From Bacteroidota bacterium (GTDB lineage: Bacteria > Bacteroidota > Ignavibacteria > OLB7): a stretch of DNA of 39,441 nt. Position 1 is the first letter of the stretch. Every line of letters begins with the position of its first letter. This document shows, one piece after another, positions 1 to 8,339 of this stretch. The position numbers were made by a program, and so were the translations under genes. The notes beneath the pieces were generated by a model. That model saw nothing but the letters and a program-made list of their open reading frames with translations. It searched no databases and had not been told where the DNA came from. The stretch is from assembly GCA_018266795.1 (NCBI GenBank), contig JAFDZV010000040.1, forward strand, positions 1 to 39,441, read 5' to 3'.

Positions 1-74
1 GACGACTGACTACCAACTACTGACAACCAACGACTGACTACTGACTACTGACTACCAACCACTGACAACTGTCC
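1..74. repeat. Heptad array 1 (NGTYRGT family, one arm)
   Basis: From base 5 the + strand reads as consecutive 7-mers of the form ACYRACN: nine perfect matches (5-67), then one diverged unit (68-74). Read in the direction of the neighbouring minus-strand gene this is NGTYRGT. The centre dinucleotide is TG or CA here and the last base varies freely. The array starts a few bases past that gene's stop codon (78-80). The opposite arm seen in the other arrays would lie outside the window. Confidence 0.9.
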
Positions 75-77
75 CAC

Positions 78-749
78 TCAGAACCGCATCGCCGCAGCGA
101 GGTACGGCATTGGAGTTGCGGCGTGCTCCGCATTGAGCAGCTGGATGTACTCGAATCCGACTTCGAACTCGAACCCCTCCAGATCGCCGCCGGGAAGGAT
201 GAACCCGAGCGAGCCGCCGGCGAATATCCCGCCGGCACCGGCCGGGGTCACCGGTCCCACCAGGAACACCACGGTGGCCCCCGCATGGGCCTCCGCAACG
301 GCATGGCCCAGTCGAAGCTCCGGACCGATGCGCAGATACGGGTACAGATAGAACAGGCCGATCTCCCCTCCCGCCCCGAGTCGCAGATGGCTGTCGCCAT
401 CGGCGCCGGGATTCGTGCTGACACGATAGTTTGCAGCGATGTAGAGCAACGGGGTAAGGCCGGCGTCGGAATGCATGCGCAGCCAGGAGACGCCGAACTG
501 CAGACGACCGCGGGCATCCCATCCACGCTCGCGGCCCGCTGCGGAAGCCGGCACGGCCGCTGTGTCGACGTCCGGCATTCCGTTTGGATGCACGTGCTGC
601 CGAGAGCAGAGCACCGAATCACCAACCATCGCAGCCGGCGCGTACGACGCGCCGGCAATGGCCCGCATGGAATGAAGAACGGCCAGCAGAGCGAGGCCCG
701 CTGCGAACGCCGTGATCGCCTGGAGCCTGCGTGGAGCGTGCGATCGCAT
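78..749 (-). CDS. Putative exported outer-membrane beta-barrel-like protein
   Basis: The predicted product is 223 residues, starting at the ATG at 747-749. That start places a basic n-region and a hydrophobic stretch (roughly residues 5-30) at the N-terminus, as in a signal peptide. The mature part has alternating hydrophobic/aromatic segments rich in Gly and Tyr (for example FYLYPYLRIGPELRLG) and ends in AAAMRF. A terminal Phe is typical of outer-membrane barrels. The frame stays open upstream to 1043, but that extension is Arg/Cys-rich and looks like non-coding GC-rich sequence. I cannot name a family. A heptad array begins immediately after the stop codon. Confidence 0.6.
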   Translation of the reverse strand: MRSHAPRRLQAITAFAAGLALLAVLHSMRAIAGASYAPAAMVGDSVLCSRQHVHPNGMPDVDTAAVPASAAGRERGWDARGRLQFGVSWLRMHSDAGLTPLLYIAANYRVSTNPGADGDSHLRLGAGGEIGLFYLYPYLRIGPELRLGHAVAEAHAGATVVFLVGPVTPAGAGGIFAGGSLGFILPGGDLEGFEFEVGFEYIQLLNAEHAATPMPYLAAAMRF

Positions 750-833
750 GCCGAAGATGAATGTGGGAGAGCAGAAAACCGGAAGCCGGCGCCCGCACAT
801 CGCGGCGCAGGAACGGATACCGAACGGCGGGCC

Positions 834-863
834 CAACATATCCATCGATGCCGGAACCCGCAA
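834..863 (-). promoter_or_regulatory. Candidate Bacteroidetes-type promoter
   Basis: On the minus strand a TTG (861-863) is followed after 20 bases by TATGTTG (834-840), close to the Bacteroidetes -33/-7 pattern TTG-N19..20-TAnnTTTG. It would give a leader of about 75-80 bases before the ATG at 749. Confidence 0.35.
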
Positions 864-1090
864 CTCCGATTCGTCTTCTGCAGGCGGCAGACCACATGCA
901 ACACCGTCCGCGCGGAATCGAACGGCGCGGACGCAGCCGTACGCTCCACCAGAGGTACGCGGGACGGAGGCACGGCGCCGACCTGGCGTGAGGCGAATGC
1001 CGCAGGCGCCGGATAGAAATGTCGAGTGCGGGATCGAATGCATCGTTTAGAGGCGCCGATTATCGGGCGCGGCAGTATCTTGACCGCTCA

Positions 1091-2449
1091 ATGAAACGGA
1101 ACACTCAGAAAACCGACGGATCGCAGCGCACCGACGTAGGACGCGTTGCGGGGGTTGCGCGTGCGAAGACGCTCATGTCGAGGCCGGAGATGCCCGGCCT
1201 TGTGCTGATCGCCTGTACGGCTCTCGCACTGCTGGCGGCGAATACCGGCATGGCCGGCTGGTATCATCATCTGCTCGAGCTCCCTGCAACGATAGAGCTC
1301 GGATCACTGGGCGTGTCGATGTCGCTGCACGGCTGGGTGAACGACGGGCTGATGGCGATCTTCTTCTTCGCGATCGGCCTCGAGATCAAGCGCGAACTGC
1401 TGATCGGCCATCTGTCGTCGTTCAGGCGCTCCGCCCTCCCCATTCTCGGCGCGCTCGGCGGGATGGTTGTGCCGGCAGCCATCTATGCGGCGTTCAACGC
1501 GGGCGGCCCCGGCTCACACGGCTGGGGAATTCCGATGGCGACGGACATCGCCTTCGCGGTGGGCGTCCTTTCGCTCCTCGGGCGCCGCATCCCGCCCGCG
1601 CTCAAGGTGTTCCTGCTCGCACTCGCCATCGCTGACGATCTGGGCGCGGTGCTCGTTATCGCCATCTTCTATTCGACGTCGATCTCCATCCTGCCGCTGC
1701 TTCTGGCAATCGCAGGCTGGATTGTCGCGATCACGATGAATGCCCGTCACGTGCGAGCGCCGTTGTGGTATGTGGCAATCGGGATTCCGGTCTGGCTCTG
1801 CATGTACAAGTCCGGCGTACACGCAACGATCGCCGGCGTGATGATGGGGCTGGCCATTCCGGTCCGCACGCTGTACGATGGATCGCAGTGGCTCGTGGCC
1901 ATGGAAAAGGCGATCGCCCGCTACCGCGGCATGCTGATGGCTCGCCGCACCGGAGGGCACGAGGAACTGGGCATGCGGCAGGAGGCGGTGCATGAGATCG
2001 AGAAGGCAACCGAGAAGGGGCAGTCGCCGCTGATCCGTCTGGAACACGCCCTTGCACCGTGGGTCTCCTACGCCATCATGCCGGCATTCGCTCTGGCAAA
2101 TGCCGGCGTAACGATTTCACGCGGCAGCATCGGCGACCTCTTCGCCAACGGCATCGCACCCGGCGTGTTCGTGGGGCTTCTTCTCGGCAAGCAGGCGGGG
2201 GTGTTTCTGTTCGGCTGGCTGGCAGTACGTTTGCGAATCGCCGAGATGCCGGATGGAACAACAATGGCTCAGTTCTACGGTGCCGCAATCCTGGCCGGCA
2301 TCGGCTTCACCATGTCCATCTTCGTTACCGAGCTCAGCTTCGGCGGTCTGGAGCCATACACATCCATGGCAAAGCTTGCCATCCTCGGCGCATCGTTTCT
2401 GGCGGGCGCGTTCGGGTACCTGTGGCTGCGAATCGCACTGCGGAAGTAA
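1091..2449 (+). CDS. nhaA: Na+/H+ antiporter NhaA
   Basis: NhaA exchanges internal Na+ (or Li+) for external H+ across the inner membrane, for pH and sodium homeostasis. The 452-residue product has about 11-12 hydrophobic segments. It carries the family signature MATDIAFAVGVLSLLGRRIP and the ALAIADDLGA segment with the paired aspartates (182-183) that bind the cation. Further family landmarks are the FFFAIGLEIKREL segment near the N-terminus and GIGFTMSIFVTELSF near the C-terminus. The cytoplasmic loop between the halves is longer than in E. coli NhaA (388 residues); it is charged (RRTGGHEELGMRQEAVHEIEKATEKG) and includes an amphipathic stretch. The start is uncertain: ATG at 1091 or at 1175 are both possible and neither has a clear ribosome binding site. 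A TATCTTG box at about 1076-1082 would give an almost leaderless mRNA for the first. Confidence 0.95.
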   Translation: MKRNTQKTDGSQRTDVGRVAGVARAKTLMSRPEMPGLVLIACTALALLAANTGMAGWYHHLLELPATIELGSLGVSMSLHGWVNDGLMAIFFFAIGLEIKRELLIGHLSSFRRSALPILGALGGMVVPAAIYAAFNAGGPGSHGWGIPMATDIAFAVGVLSLLGRRIPPALKVFLLALAIADDLGAVLVIAIFYSTSISILPLLLAIAGWIVAITMNARHVRAPLWYVAIGIPVWLCMYKSGVHATIAGVMMGLAIPVRTLYDGSQWLVAMEKAIARYRGMLMARRTGGHEELGMRQEAVHEIEKATEKGQSPLIRLEHALAPWVSYAIMPAFALANAGVTISRGSIGDLFANGIAPGVFVGLLLGKQAGVFLFGWLAVRLRIAEMPDGTTMAQFYGAAILAGIGFTMSIFVTELSFGGLEPYTSMAKLAILGASFLAGAFGYLWLRIALRK

Positions 2450-2491
2450 TCGGCCGATACATCCGGCATCGCGGAGATGCGCCGCCCGCTG

Positions 2492-3136
2492 CTACCAGAA
2501 TTGATGCGTATATCCAATGCCCACATGTGCCCAGACGCTCGATACGCGCACCGAGCCCTGCAGGCTCGCGAAGTCGGCATATGTCACGTACCAGCCATAC
2601 ACCGCCAACTGGACACCAAAAACCACCGTGGACGAACCGTCGGGCACGGCCCCTGCAACGGTTGAGGAGGCTATGCCCGCGTAGGCCGAGAACTGGCACG
2701 TTCGAGCCATCAAGAACGTTTCGACGATATCGAGTTCGTATCCATGATGGCTGCCGGGAATGCCTCCCAGAACCGCACGCACGCCCCAGCCGCCGTAGGT
2801 ATACCCGGCAACCAGGTTGATCATCCCGGGAAACCCCAGCCCGCCCCCGATTGAAGCAAACGATCTGTACGAGTGACTCCCCGGCGCCTGACGAGGAACG
2901 GGGGGCAGAGTATCTCCATCCGCGACAACGTCCAATGCCGCAATCGTCTTCTTCCGTATCACCACAATGGTGCCGTCGCTGCGGCGCACGGCGACACTGT
3001 CCCCTCCCTCAGCCATGATCTCACCGCTCACGAGGACGGAATCGCGCGTGACAATACGCACCTGCGCACCCGCCGCCGCCGTGGCCAGCACGAGCACTAT
3101 GAGTTGGAAGATAACGTGGCGGACTGGCTTGAACAT
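2492..3136 (-). CDS. Putative exported outer-membrane-associated protein
   Basis: The 214-residue product starts at the ATG at 3134-3136; an in-frame GTG lies four codons upstream. Residues 1-25 form a good signal peptide (VIFQLIVLVLATAAAGAQ). The next ~45 residues (VRIVTRDSVLVSGEIMAEGGDSVAVRRSDG onward, with the paired words VLVSGEI and TIVVIRKKTI) look like a small beta domain of the kind found in Bacteroidetes exported proteins that begin with a 'residue-to-property' SH3-like strand set. The C-terminal half has alternating aromatic beta strands rich in Gly and Tyr and ends in GYTHQFW, an aromatic C-terminus as in outer-membrane barrels. It converges with nhaA, with only 42 bases between the stop codons. 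The function is unknown. Confidence 0.6.
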   Translation of the reverse strand: MFKPVRHVIFQLIVLVLATAAAGAQVRIVTRDSVLVSGEIMAEGGDSVAVRRSDGTIVVIRKKTIAALDVVADGDTLPPVPRQAPGSHSYRSFASIGGGLGFPGMINLVAGYTYGGWGVRAVLGGIPGSHHGYELDIVETFLMARTCQFSAYAGIASSTVAGAVPDGSSTVVFGVQLAVYGWYVTYADFASLQGSVRVSSVWAHVGIGYTHQFW

Positions 3137-3242
3137 GGTACGGTTCACACGCTGATGTCGCTTGATCGTGGATCGATGATCATGGTGTCCGTGTTACTGC
3201 AGGCACGTCGGGTGCATCACGCCCACGAGATGCGTGCGCCGG

Positions 3243-4250
3243 TTACGCGAGCCCCTCCTCCGCCAGCACGCACTGCCACGCACGCTCCACATTGCCACTG
3301 CGCAGGTATGCCTGCGCAACGCGGTGCAACTCATCGCGAAGCGATACGGCGGCCGCGCCGGTGCGAATGCGTGCGGCCAGCATCGCGAGCGCGCGATCGG
3401 CGGCGCCCACGCGCAGCTCGATATCGAACGCATCGGGAGCGCTCGCTGCACCAAGAGCGTCCGCTGCACCGGGAGCTGCGGCATCCTCCGGCGCGAGGAG
3501 CCCGGTCCAGAAGTCGCGCACGGCCGCGATCTCCGGGTAGCTCTTCACACCGGCAAACTTCGCAAGGTCGTTGCCGGTAAGCACCGTGCTGGTGCGGAGG
3601 TGATCCGGCAGGGCATCGAAGCCGATGCCCGGATGCGTCGGCTTTGCGAGCGAGAACACCGCCGGACCGCTGGCGCGGCAGTAGAGCGGGCCTCCCATGC
3701 GGGCAACCAGATCAAGGCGCTCCGCATTGAGATAGGTTCCCTCGAATGCGGACTCCTTGATATGGAACATCACCACCTCGCCGATCATCAGGTTGCCCGA
3801 AGCGGGGCCGTTGCCAAGCTCCACATAGTGAAGCAGACGGCACTCCATCACCATGGGCGACTCCGCAACGCCGAACGGTTTGATCTTGTGCGACGGAAGC
3901 TTCATGAAACCCGCCTTGATGAACTCGTCAACACCCTCCGGGAAGTCCCCCGAGGCAAGACTCACCTGCTCCACCATGGAATAGGAAACCACGGAGACGG
4001 TAAACTCGCCGGTGGCGCGAATGTTGAAGTACGTATGCTTCTGCGTTCCATCGCTGCCGCGATTGGCCGGGGAGAAGGCAACCACGGGCGGGTTGGCGCC
4101 GAAGGCGTTGAAGAAGGAGAAGGGGGAGAGATTCGGGCGCCCCTCGCCATCCACCGTGCCGACGAAGGCAATCGGCCTGGGTGCAACGCCGGCAAGCAGA
4201 TAGCGATGCGATTCGGAGTGATGTATCGTTGCGGGATCGATGTGTCGCAT
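3243..4250 (-). CDS. Flavin reductase-like (FMN-binding split barrel) protein
   Basis: The product is 335 residues, starting at the ATG at 4248-4250 (MRHIDPATI). The first ~200 residues match the flavin reductase-like/flavoredoxin (DIM6/NTAB) split-barrel fold, which binds FMN and acts as an NAD(P)H:flavin reductase or electron carrier. Diagnostic stretches are LLAGVAPRPIAFVGTVDGEG, NLSPFSFFNAFGANPPVVAFSP and FTVSVVSYSMVEQVSLASG. The final ~100 residues form an extension: an Ala/Pro-rich linker, then helices that could be a short helical repeat domain (RDELHRVAQAYLRSGNVERAW). The substrate cannot be told from sequence. The frame stays open upstream to 4373, but that stretch is Arg-rich and has no family match. 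A TACCTTTG box lies 38 bases upstream. Confidence 0.85.
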   Translation of the reverse strand: MRHIDPATIHHSESHRYLLAGVAPRPIAFVGTVDGEGRPNLSPFSFFNAFGANPPVVAFSPANRGSDGTQKHTYFNIRATGEFTVSVVSYSMVEQVSLASGDFPEGVDEFIKAGFMKLPSHKIKPFGVAESPMVMECRLLHYVELGNGPASGNLMIGEVVMFHIKESAFEGTYLNAERLDLVARMGGPLYCRASGPAVFSLAKPTHPGIGFDALPDHLRTSTVLTGNDLAKFAGVKSYPEIAAVRDFWTGLLAPEDAAAPGAADALGAASAPDAFDIELRVGAADRALAMLAARIRTGAAAVSLRDELHRVAQAYLRSGNVERAWQCVLAEEGLA

Positions 4251-4287
4251 TGGAACGGCGTTCGGTAACGGAAATGATATTGAGGCG

Positions 4288-4295
4288 CAAAGGTA
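4288..4295 (-). promoter_or_regulatory. Candidate -7 box (TACCTTTG) for the flavin reductase gene
   Basis: The minus strand reads TACCTTTG, an exact match to the Bacteroidetes -7 consensus TAnnTTTG, 38 bases upstream of the ATG. No clear -33 TTG is present at the expected spacing. Confidence 0.4.
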
Positions 4296-4532
4296 CGAAG
4301 CCGCACGATTTGGCCGAGAGCCGCGATCGCGGGGGCGAACGCCACGAGGGTGAACGCCGCGACGGCTCCCCAATGGCCTGGCAGCTCACCAATGAATCGA
4401 AACGTACCGGCTCCCGGCCCAAGCCCGCGTGGCAGAAGCACCGGGAGCCGGACCCCGGCCGTACATTGGCCCGGCAATGGGAACAGCCATGGCATCGAAA
4501 TCCTTAAGGATATATTACACGCAGCGAATGCG

Positions 4533-4564
4533 TTTCATCGTCTACATCGCACAACGTATGTTTG
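4533..4564 (+). promoter_or_regulatory. Candidate promoter for the bacilliredoxin gene
   Basis: TTTC at 4533-4536 is followed after 20 bases by TATGTTTG at 4557-4564, an exact match to the Bacteroidetes -7 consensus. It predicts a leader of about 55 bases ending in a strong ribosome binding site (AAGGAGAG) five bases before the ATG at 4625. Confidence 0.5.
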
Positions 4565-4624
4565 GCGGTTGTCCGCTATCAAACCTGAGCCTACTCTAAC
4601 AGATGCCGACCGAAGGAGAGATTC

Positions 4625-5056
4625 ATGCTTCCGCTTTATGACCCAACGCTTACGCAGCCGATGCGTGATGAGCTGACAAGTATCGGCGTAACCGAACTGC
4701 TGACGCCGGAGGCCGTGGACGCCGCGATTGCGCAGCCGGGAACGACGCTGGTCTTCGTGAACTCCGTCTGCGGATGTGCGGCCGGGAGCGCGCGGCCCGC
4801 GCTGCGCCTGGCATTGCAGCACGGCACGCTTCCTGACCACGTGGTGAGCGTGTTCGCCGGGCAGGACCGCGAGGCAACGCAGCGTGCACGCGACTACTTC
4901 CTGGGATTCCCTCCCTCCTCGCCGCAGATCGCGCTGATGCGCGACGGCAAGGTGGTGCACATGATTCCGCGCCACCATATCGAGGGGCGCACCGCGCAGA
5001 TGATCGCGGAGAACCTCAAGGACGCCTTCGACGCCCATTGCGCTGTGAAGGCATGA
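4625..5056 (+). CDS. BrxA/BrxB family bacilliredoxin
   Basis: The 143-residue product has the full-length organisation of the YphP/YqiW (BrxA/BrxB) family. These thioredoxin-fold thiol-disulfide proteins remove bacillithiol or similar small thiols from oxidised client proteins. The active-site CGC motif is at residues 49-51, in the context VFVNSVCGCAAGSARP. Downstream, HVVSVFAGQDREAT, GFPPSSPQIAL and MIPRHHIEGR are typical family blocks. The start is well supported by the AAGGAGAG ribosome binding site. The gene stands alone, with its own promoter-like box upstream and a strong terminator 10 bases after the stop codon. Homologues are common in Bacteroidetes, so the family assignment is firm; the thiol cofactor used in this organism is not known from sequence. 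Confidence 0.93.
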   Translation: MLPLYDPTLTQPMRDELTSIGVTELLTPEAVDAAIAQPGTTLVFVNSVCGCAAGSARPALRLALQHGTLPDHVVSVFAGQDREATQRARDYFLGFPPSSPQIALMRDGKVVHMIPRHHIEGRTAQMIAENLKDAFDAHCAVKA

Positions 5057-5066
5057 ACGCTTCACG

Positions 5067-5104
5067 AGGCCCATCCATCGCAACCGGTGGATGGGCCTTT
5101 GCTT
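5067..5104 (+). terminator. Rho-independent terminator after the bacilliredoxin gene
   Basis: A perfect 11-bp stem (AGGCCCATCCA at 5067-5077 with TGGATGGGCCT at 5088-5098) encloses a 10-base loop and is followed by TTTGCTTTC. Confidence 0.85.
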
Positions 5105-5164
5105 TCTCCTGATCCCCGCCCCAGGCCAGCCTGCTGCCGGCATGCGCATCCGCCAGCGCTTCCC

Positions 5165-5195
5165 TTCGCCGGAAGACTCCATTCGTCTATATTTG
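5165..5195 (+). promoter_or_regulatory. Candidate promoter for ald with long leader
   Basis: TTCG at 5165-5168, a 19-base spacer and TATATTTG at 5188-5195 match the Bacteroidetes promoter pattern. The start codon of ald is at 5391, so this promoter would produce an untranslated leader of roughly 190 bases. The leader begins near a small hairpin (TCCAAC / GTTGGA at about 5208-5224). The rest of the 5105-5390 gap shows no gene. Confidence 0.4.
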
Positions 5196-5390
5196 CAGGC
5201 TCTTCGCTCCAACACCCTGTTGGACTCCTTCGATCTCGCGGACTGTTCGATAACGGTTCGATGCCGTGCGGCCGCCATGCGGTCACGCCTCCTGCGGTCA
5301 CGGGTGGAACGTTGGCCGGCAGTCCTCCTGGAATACGACACAACTGACACAGTCTGATAGACTCAACCCTAAACGCAACAGACCTCAGCA

Positions 5391-6506
<1,116 letters not shown>

Positions 6507-6558
6507 GGCTCTGCGGACAGCCCTGCGGCACACCGTACGGCCTCCCGCTCAAAGCGAG

Positions 6559-6594
6559 AAAGGGGCTCCCGGTTCGATACCGGGAGCCCCTTTT
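6559..6594. terminator. Bidirectional terminator after ald
   Basis: AAAGGGGCTCCCGG (6559-6572) pairs with CCGGGAGCCCCTTT (6580-6593) around a 7-base loop, TTCGATA, and is flanked by A and T runs. It can serve ald on the + strand and the anti-sigma gene on the - strand. The top of the hairpin (CCCGG-TTCGATA-CCGGG) has the size and loop sequence of a tRNA T-arm. Confidence 0.85.
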
Positions 6595-6771
6595 CATTCT
6601 TCGTCATTCTCCGCGCGATGGCATGGCAGTCCGCCCCATGTACCGCCCATAATGGAAACGGGACCCAGCACCGGGGCCCCGTTGTTTACGGCAGTAATGA
6701 TTCTTCCTTCTTCAGCATTCGGGAGTCTGCCCGTCCCGATGCCGCCCGGCCTTCAGGCCGATTGAGCCGCT

Positions 6772-7542
6772 CTACTTCTTCCCGCTGGCCTTGGAATCAT
6801 CAACCGTGACACGCATCGGTGTGGATGTGTTCGTGGTTCCCAGCTTCACCGGCTGCGCGGGCTTCGTACTGCTCGAAGCGGTATTGGCCTGATGCCCGGA
6901 GCGCACGTTTGCACGATGCGGCCGATGCTGAGCGATGCCGGTCACCCCCTCAGGAGTCGAGGCCTGGCTCTCGATCGCAACTCCATCGGCTGCAGGTGTC
7001 TGCGAGGGAGTCACGGTCGCAGCGCCGGCAGCCGGAGGTGCAGGGAGCGACGGCGGCGCAATCCGCGGCGACTCCGTGGCCGGAGCAACGGCACGAACGG
7101 GCTCCGGTGTCTGATAGTGATTGATCACGAGCGCAGTGCCGCCAACAAGCGAACCACCAACGACAACGGCAACCACCGTCTTCAGGAATCCACCCGCAGC
7201 AGCAGCACCCACCGTGGAAGCGCCGGAGGCGGCTCCCGTGCCGGAGGCCCCGGCAGCACCCGCGCCGGAGGAGGAGCCGGCCGCCGTGCCAGCAATCGTG
7301 CCAACCGCTGCGCCGGGCGTTGCGGCCAGAATCCCCATGATGCGCTGGCGGTAGCGGCTGTTCTCGGTAACCGTGTGCTCGCGATCACCCTGGATGAAGC
7401 GATCCATGACCTGAAACGCCTTCAGCGTGCGCTGCAGATCGCCATCCACGGCGACATTGAGAAAGAAGTCGGCCTCCTGTGCCTGATTCATCTCTCCCGC
7501 CAGATAGCGCTCGACAAGCTCTTCACGTTCGATCTGGTTCAT
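6772..7542 (-). CDS. Putative anti-sigma factor, single-pass membrane protein
   Basis: The 256-residue product begins with about 65 charged, helical residues (EREELVERYLAGEMNQAQEADFF) that resemble the cytoplasmic sigma-binding part of anti-sigma factors, but there is no zinc-binding HxxxCxxC. A Gly/Ala/Ser-rich linker follows (about 75-115), then one membrane segment (about 118-142, TVVAVVVGGSLVGGTALVI), then a Pro/Ala/Thr-rich low-complexity outer part ending in a Lys tail. Its ATG overlaps the stop codon of the upstream ECF sigma gene (ATGA), and a GGAGGAAG ribosome binding site lies within the sigma gene end. This context supports the role: it would hold the sigma factor at the membrane until a signal. 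The role is inferred mainly from position and layout. Confidence 0.7.
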   Translation of the reverse strand: MNQIEREELVERYLAGEMNQAQEADFFLNVAVDGDLQRTLKAFQVMDRFIQGDREHTVTENSRYRQRIMGILAATPGAAVGTIAGTAAGSSSGAGAAGASGTGAASGASTVGAAAAGGFLKTVVAVVVGGSLVGGTALVINHYQTPEPVRAVAPATESPRIAPPSLPAPPAAGAATVTPSQTPAADGVAIESQASTPEGVTGIAQHRPHRANVRSGHQANTASSSTKPAQPVKLGTTNTSTPMRVTVDDSKASGKK

Positions 7543-8159
7543 TGATTGCTTCCTCCGATAAACATTTCAGCATCTGGATTCGGACGTTCTTCACCTTCAT
7601 TTCCCAACGCAAGGAAGGCGGCAACGATGCGGCCGATTCGCGCACGCGCACGCATCGCCCTCATCTTCACCGATCCCAGCGTCTCACCCCGAATCGCGGC
7701 GATATCCTCGTAACCATAGCCACAGTAGTTGTGCAGCGTCAACACTTCACGCTGCTCGAACGGCAGCTGCTCCAGGGCAAGCTTCACCAGTTCCTCGAGA
7801 TGAGAAGGCTCATGTGCCGACTCCGTGGGGTGGTCCGACTCGTACAGGTCATCCAGCGACGTATGCCGACGCTCGCGGCCGATGTACTTCAGGCAGAGAT
7901 TGCGCGCCATGCGAAGCAGATAACGGGCGGGCTCCAGCACCTCGGTGGGATTGTTCCGCATCTTGATCACCCGCTCCCACAGCTCCTGCACCAGATCCTC
8001 GGCAACCTCCTGGTTGCTCACGATCTTCAGGCAGTACATCCGGAGGCGCCGATCGTACCGGTCGAACAATTCCATGAAGGCGGCATCATCTCCCTCGAGA
8101 AACCGTGTGAAGGTCTCCGATTCGTTCACCACCCGCCCTTTGGTTTCTACTCGTGTCAT
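7539..8159 (-). CDS. ECF-type RNA polymerase sigma factor
   Basis: The 206-residue product has the two-domain layout of extracytoplasmic-function sigma factors. Region 2 (about 18-90) includes FMELFDRYDRRLRMYCLKIV and VAEDLVQELWERVI; region 4 (about 125-180) includes LEQLPFEQREVLTLHNYCGY followed by the helix-turn-helix YEDIAAIRGETLGSVKMRAMRARARI. The linker between them is acidic. It directs RNA polymerase to alternative promoters. It is translationally coupled to the downstream putative anti-sigma gene (4-base overlap) and is divergent from the large ASH-repeat surface protein gene. The shared upstream region contains a perfect 10-bp inverted repeat, consistent with autoregulation and co-control of that surface protein. 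Confidence 0.92.
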   Translation of the reverse strand: MTRVETKGRVVNESETFTRFLEGDDAAFMELFDRYDRRLRMYCLKIVSNQEVAEDLVQELWERVIKMRNNPTEVLEPARYLLRMARNLCLKYIGRERRHTSLDDLYESDHPTESAHEPSHLEELVKLALEQLPFEQREVLTLHNYCGYGYEDIAAIRGETLGSVKMRAMRARARIGRIVAAFLALGNEGEERPNPDAEMFIGGSNQ

Positions 8160-8226
8160 GCGTCGTTTATGCCCTGAACGGGATGATACTCTGCCCGTTT
8201 AGAGAGATGATCCCCACCACATCCCG

Positions 8227-8274
8227 AAGGTAACGCGCCCCCTGATATTTTTTTTCCGCCCTTGGCGTTACCTT
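8227..8274. promoter_or_regulatory. Inverted repeat in the divergent sigma / surface-protein promoter region
   Basis: AAGGTAACGC (8227-8236) and GCGTTACCTT (8265-8274) are perfect inverted copies, separated by 28 bases that include a run of eight T. Each half reads GCGTTACCTT towards its own gene, 66-68 bases before the start codon (ATG at 8340 on +, 8159 on -). They could be two identical -10 type elements of one sigma factor, or a two-site operator. Confidence 0.55.
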
Positions 8275-8339
8275 GCACGGCCTCACCGGATCGTCTTCAT
8301 ATCGTAGTGGTCCGTATTTCTCAATCCGGCTGCCGGCCT

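Larger units (their letters stand above)
4251..4624. other. Divergent intergenic region, flavin reductase / bacilliredoxin
   Basis: This 374-base gap lies between two divergently transcribed genes. It carries a candidate -7 box for each. The central part (about 4320-4500) contains open frames on both strands, but they are Arg/Pro-rich, mutually overlapping and without ribosome binding sites. I see no gene in them. Confidence 0.5.

Noticed and set aside
4181-4676. Short + strand frames between the flavin reductase and bacilliredoxin genes
   Set aside because: They overlap each other and the start of both neighbouring genes, are Arg/Pro-rich, and run across the predicted promoter.
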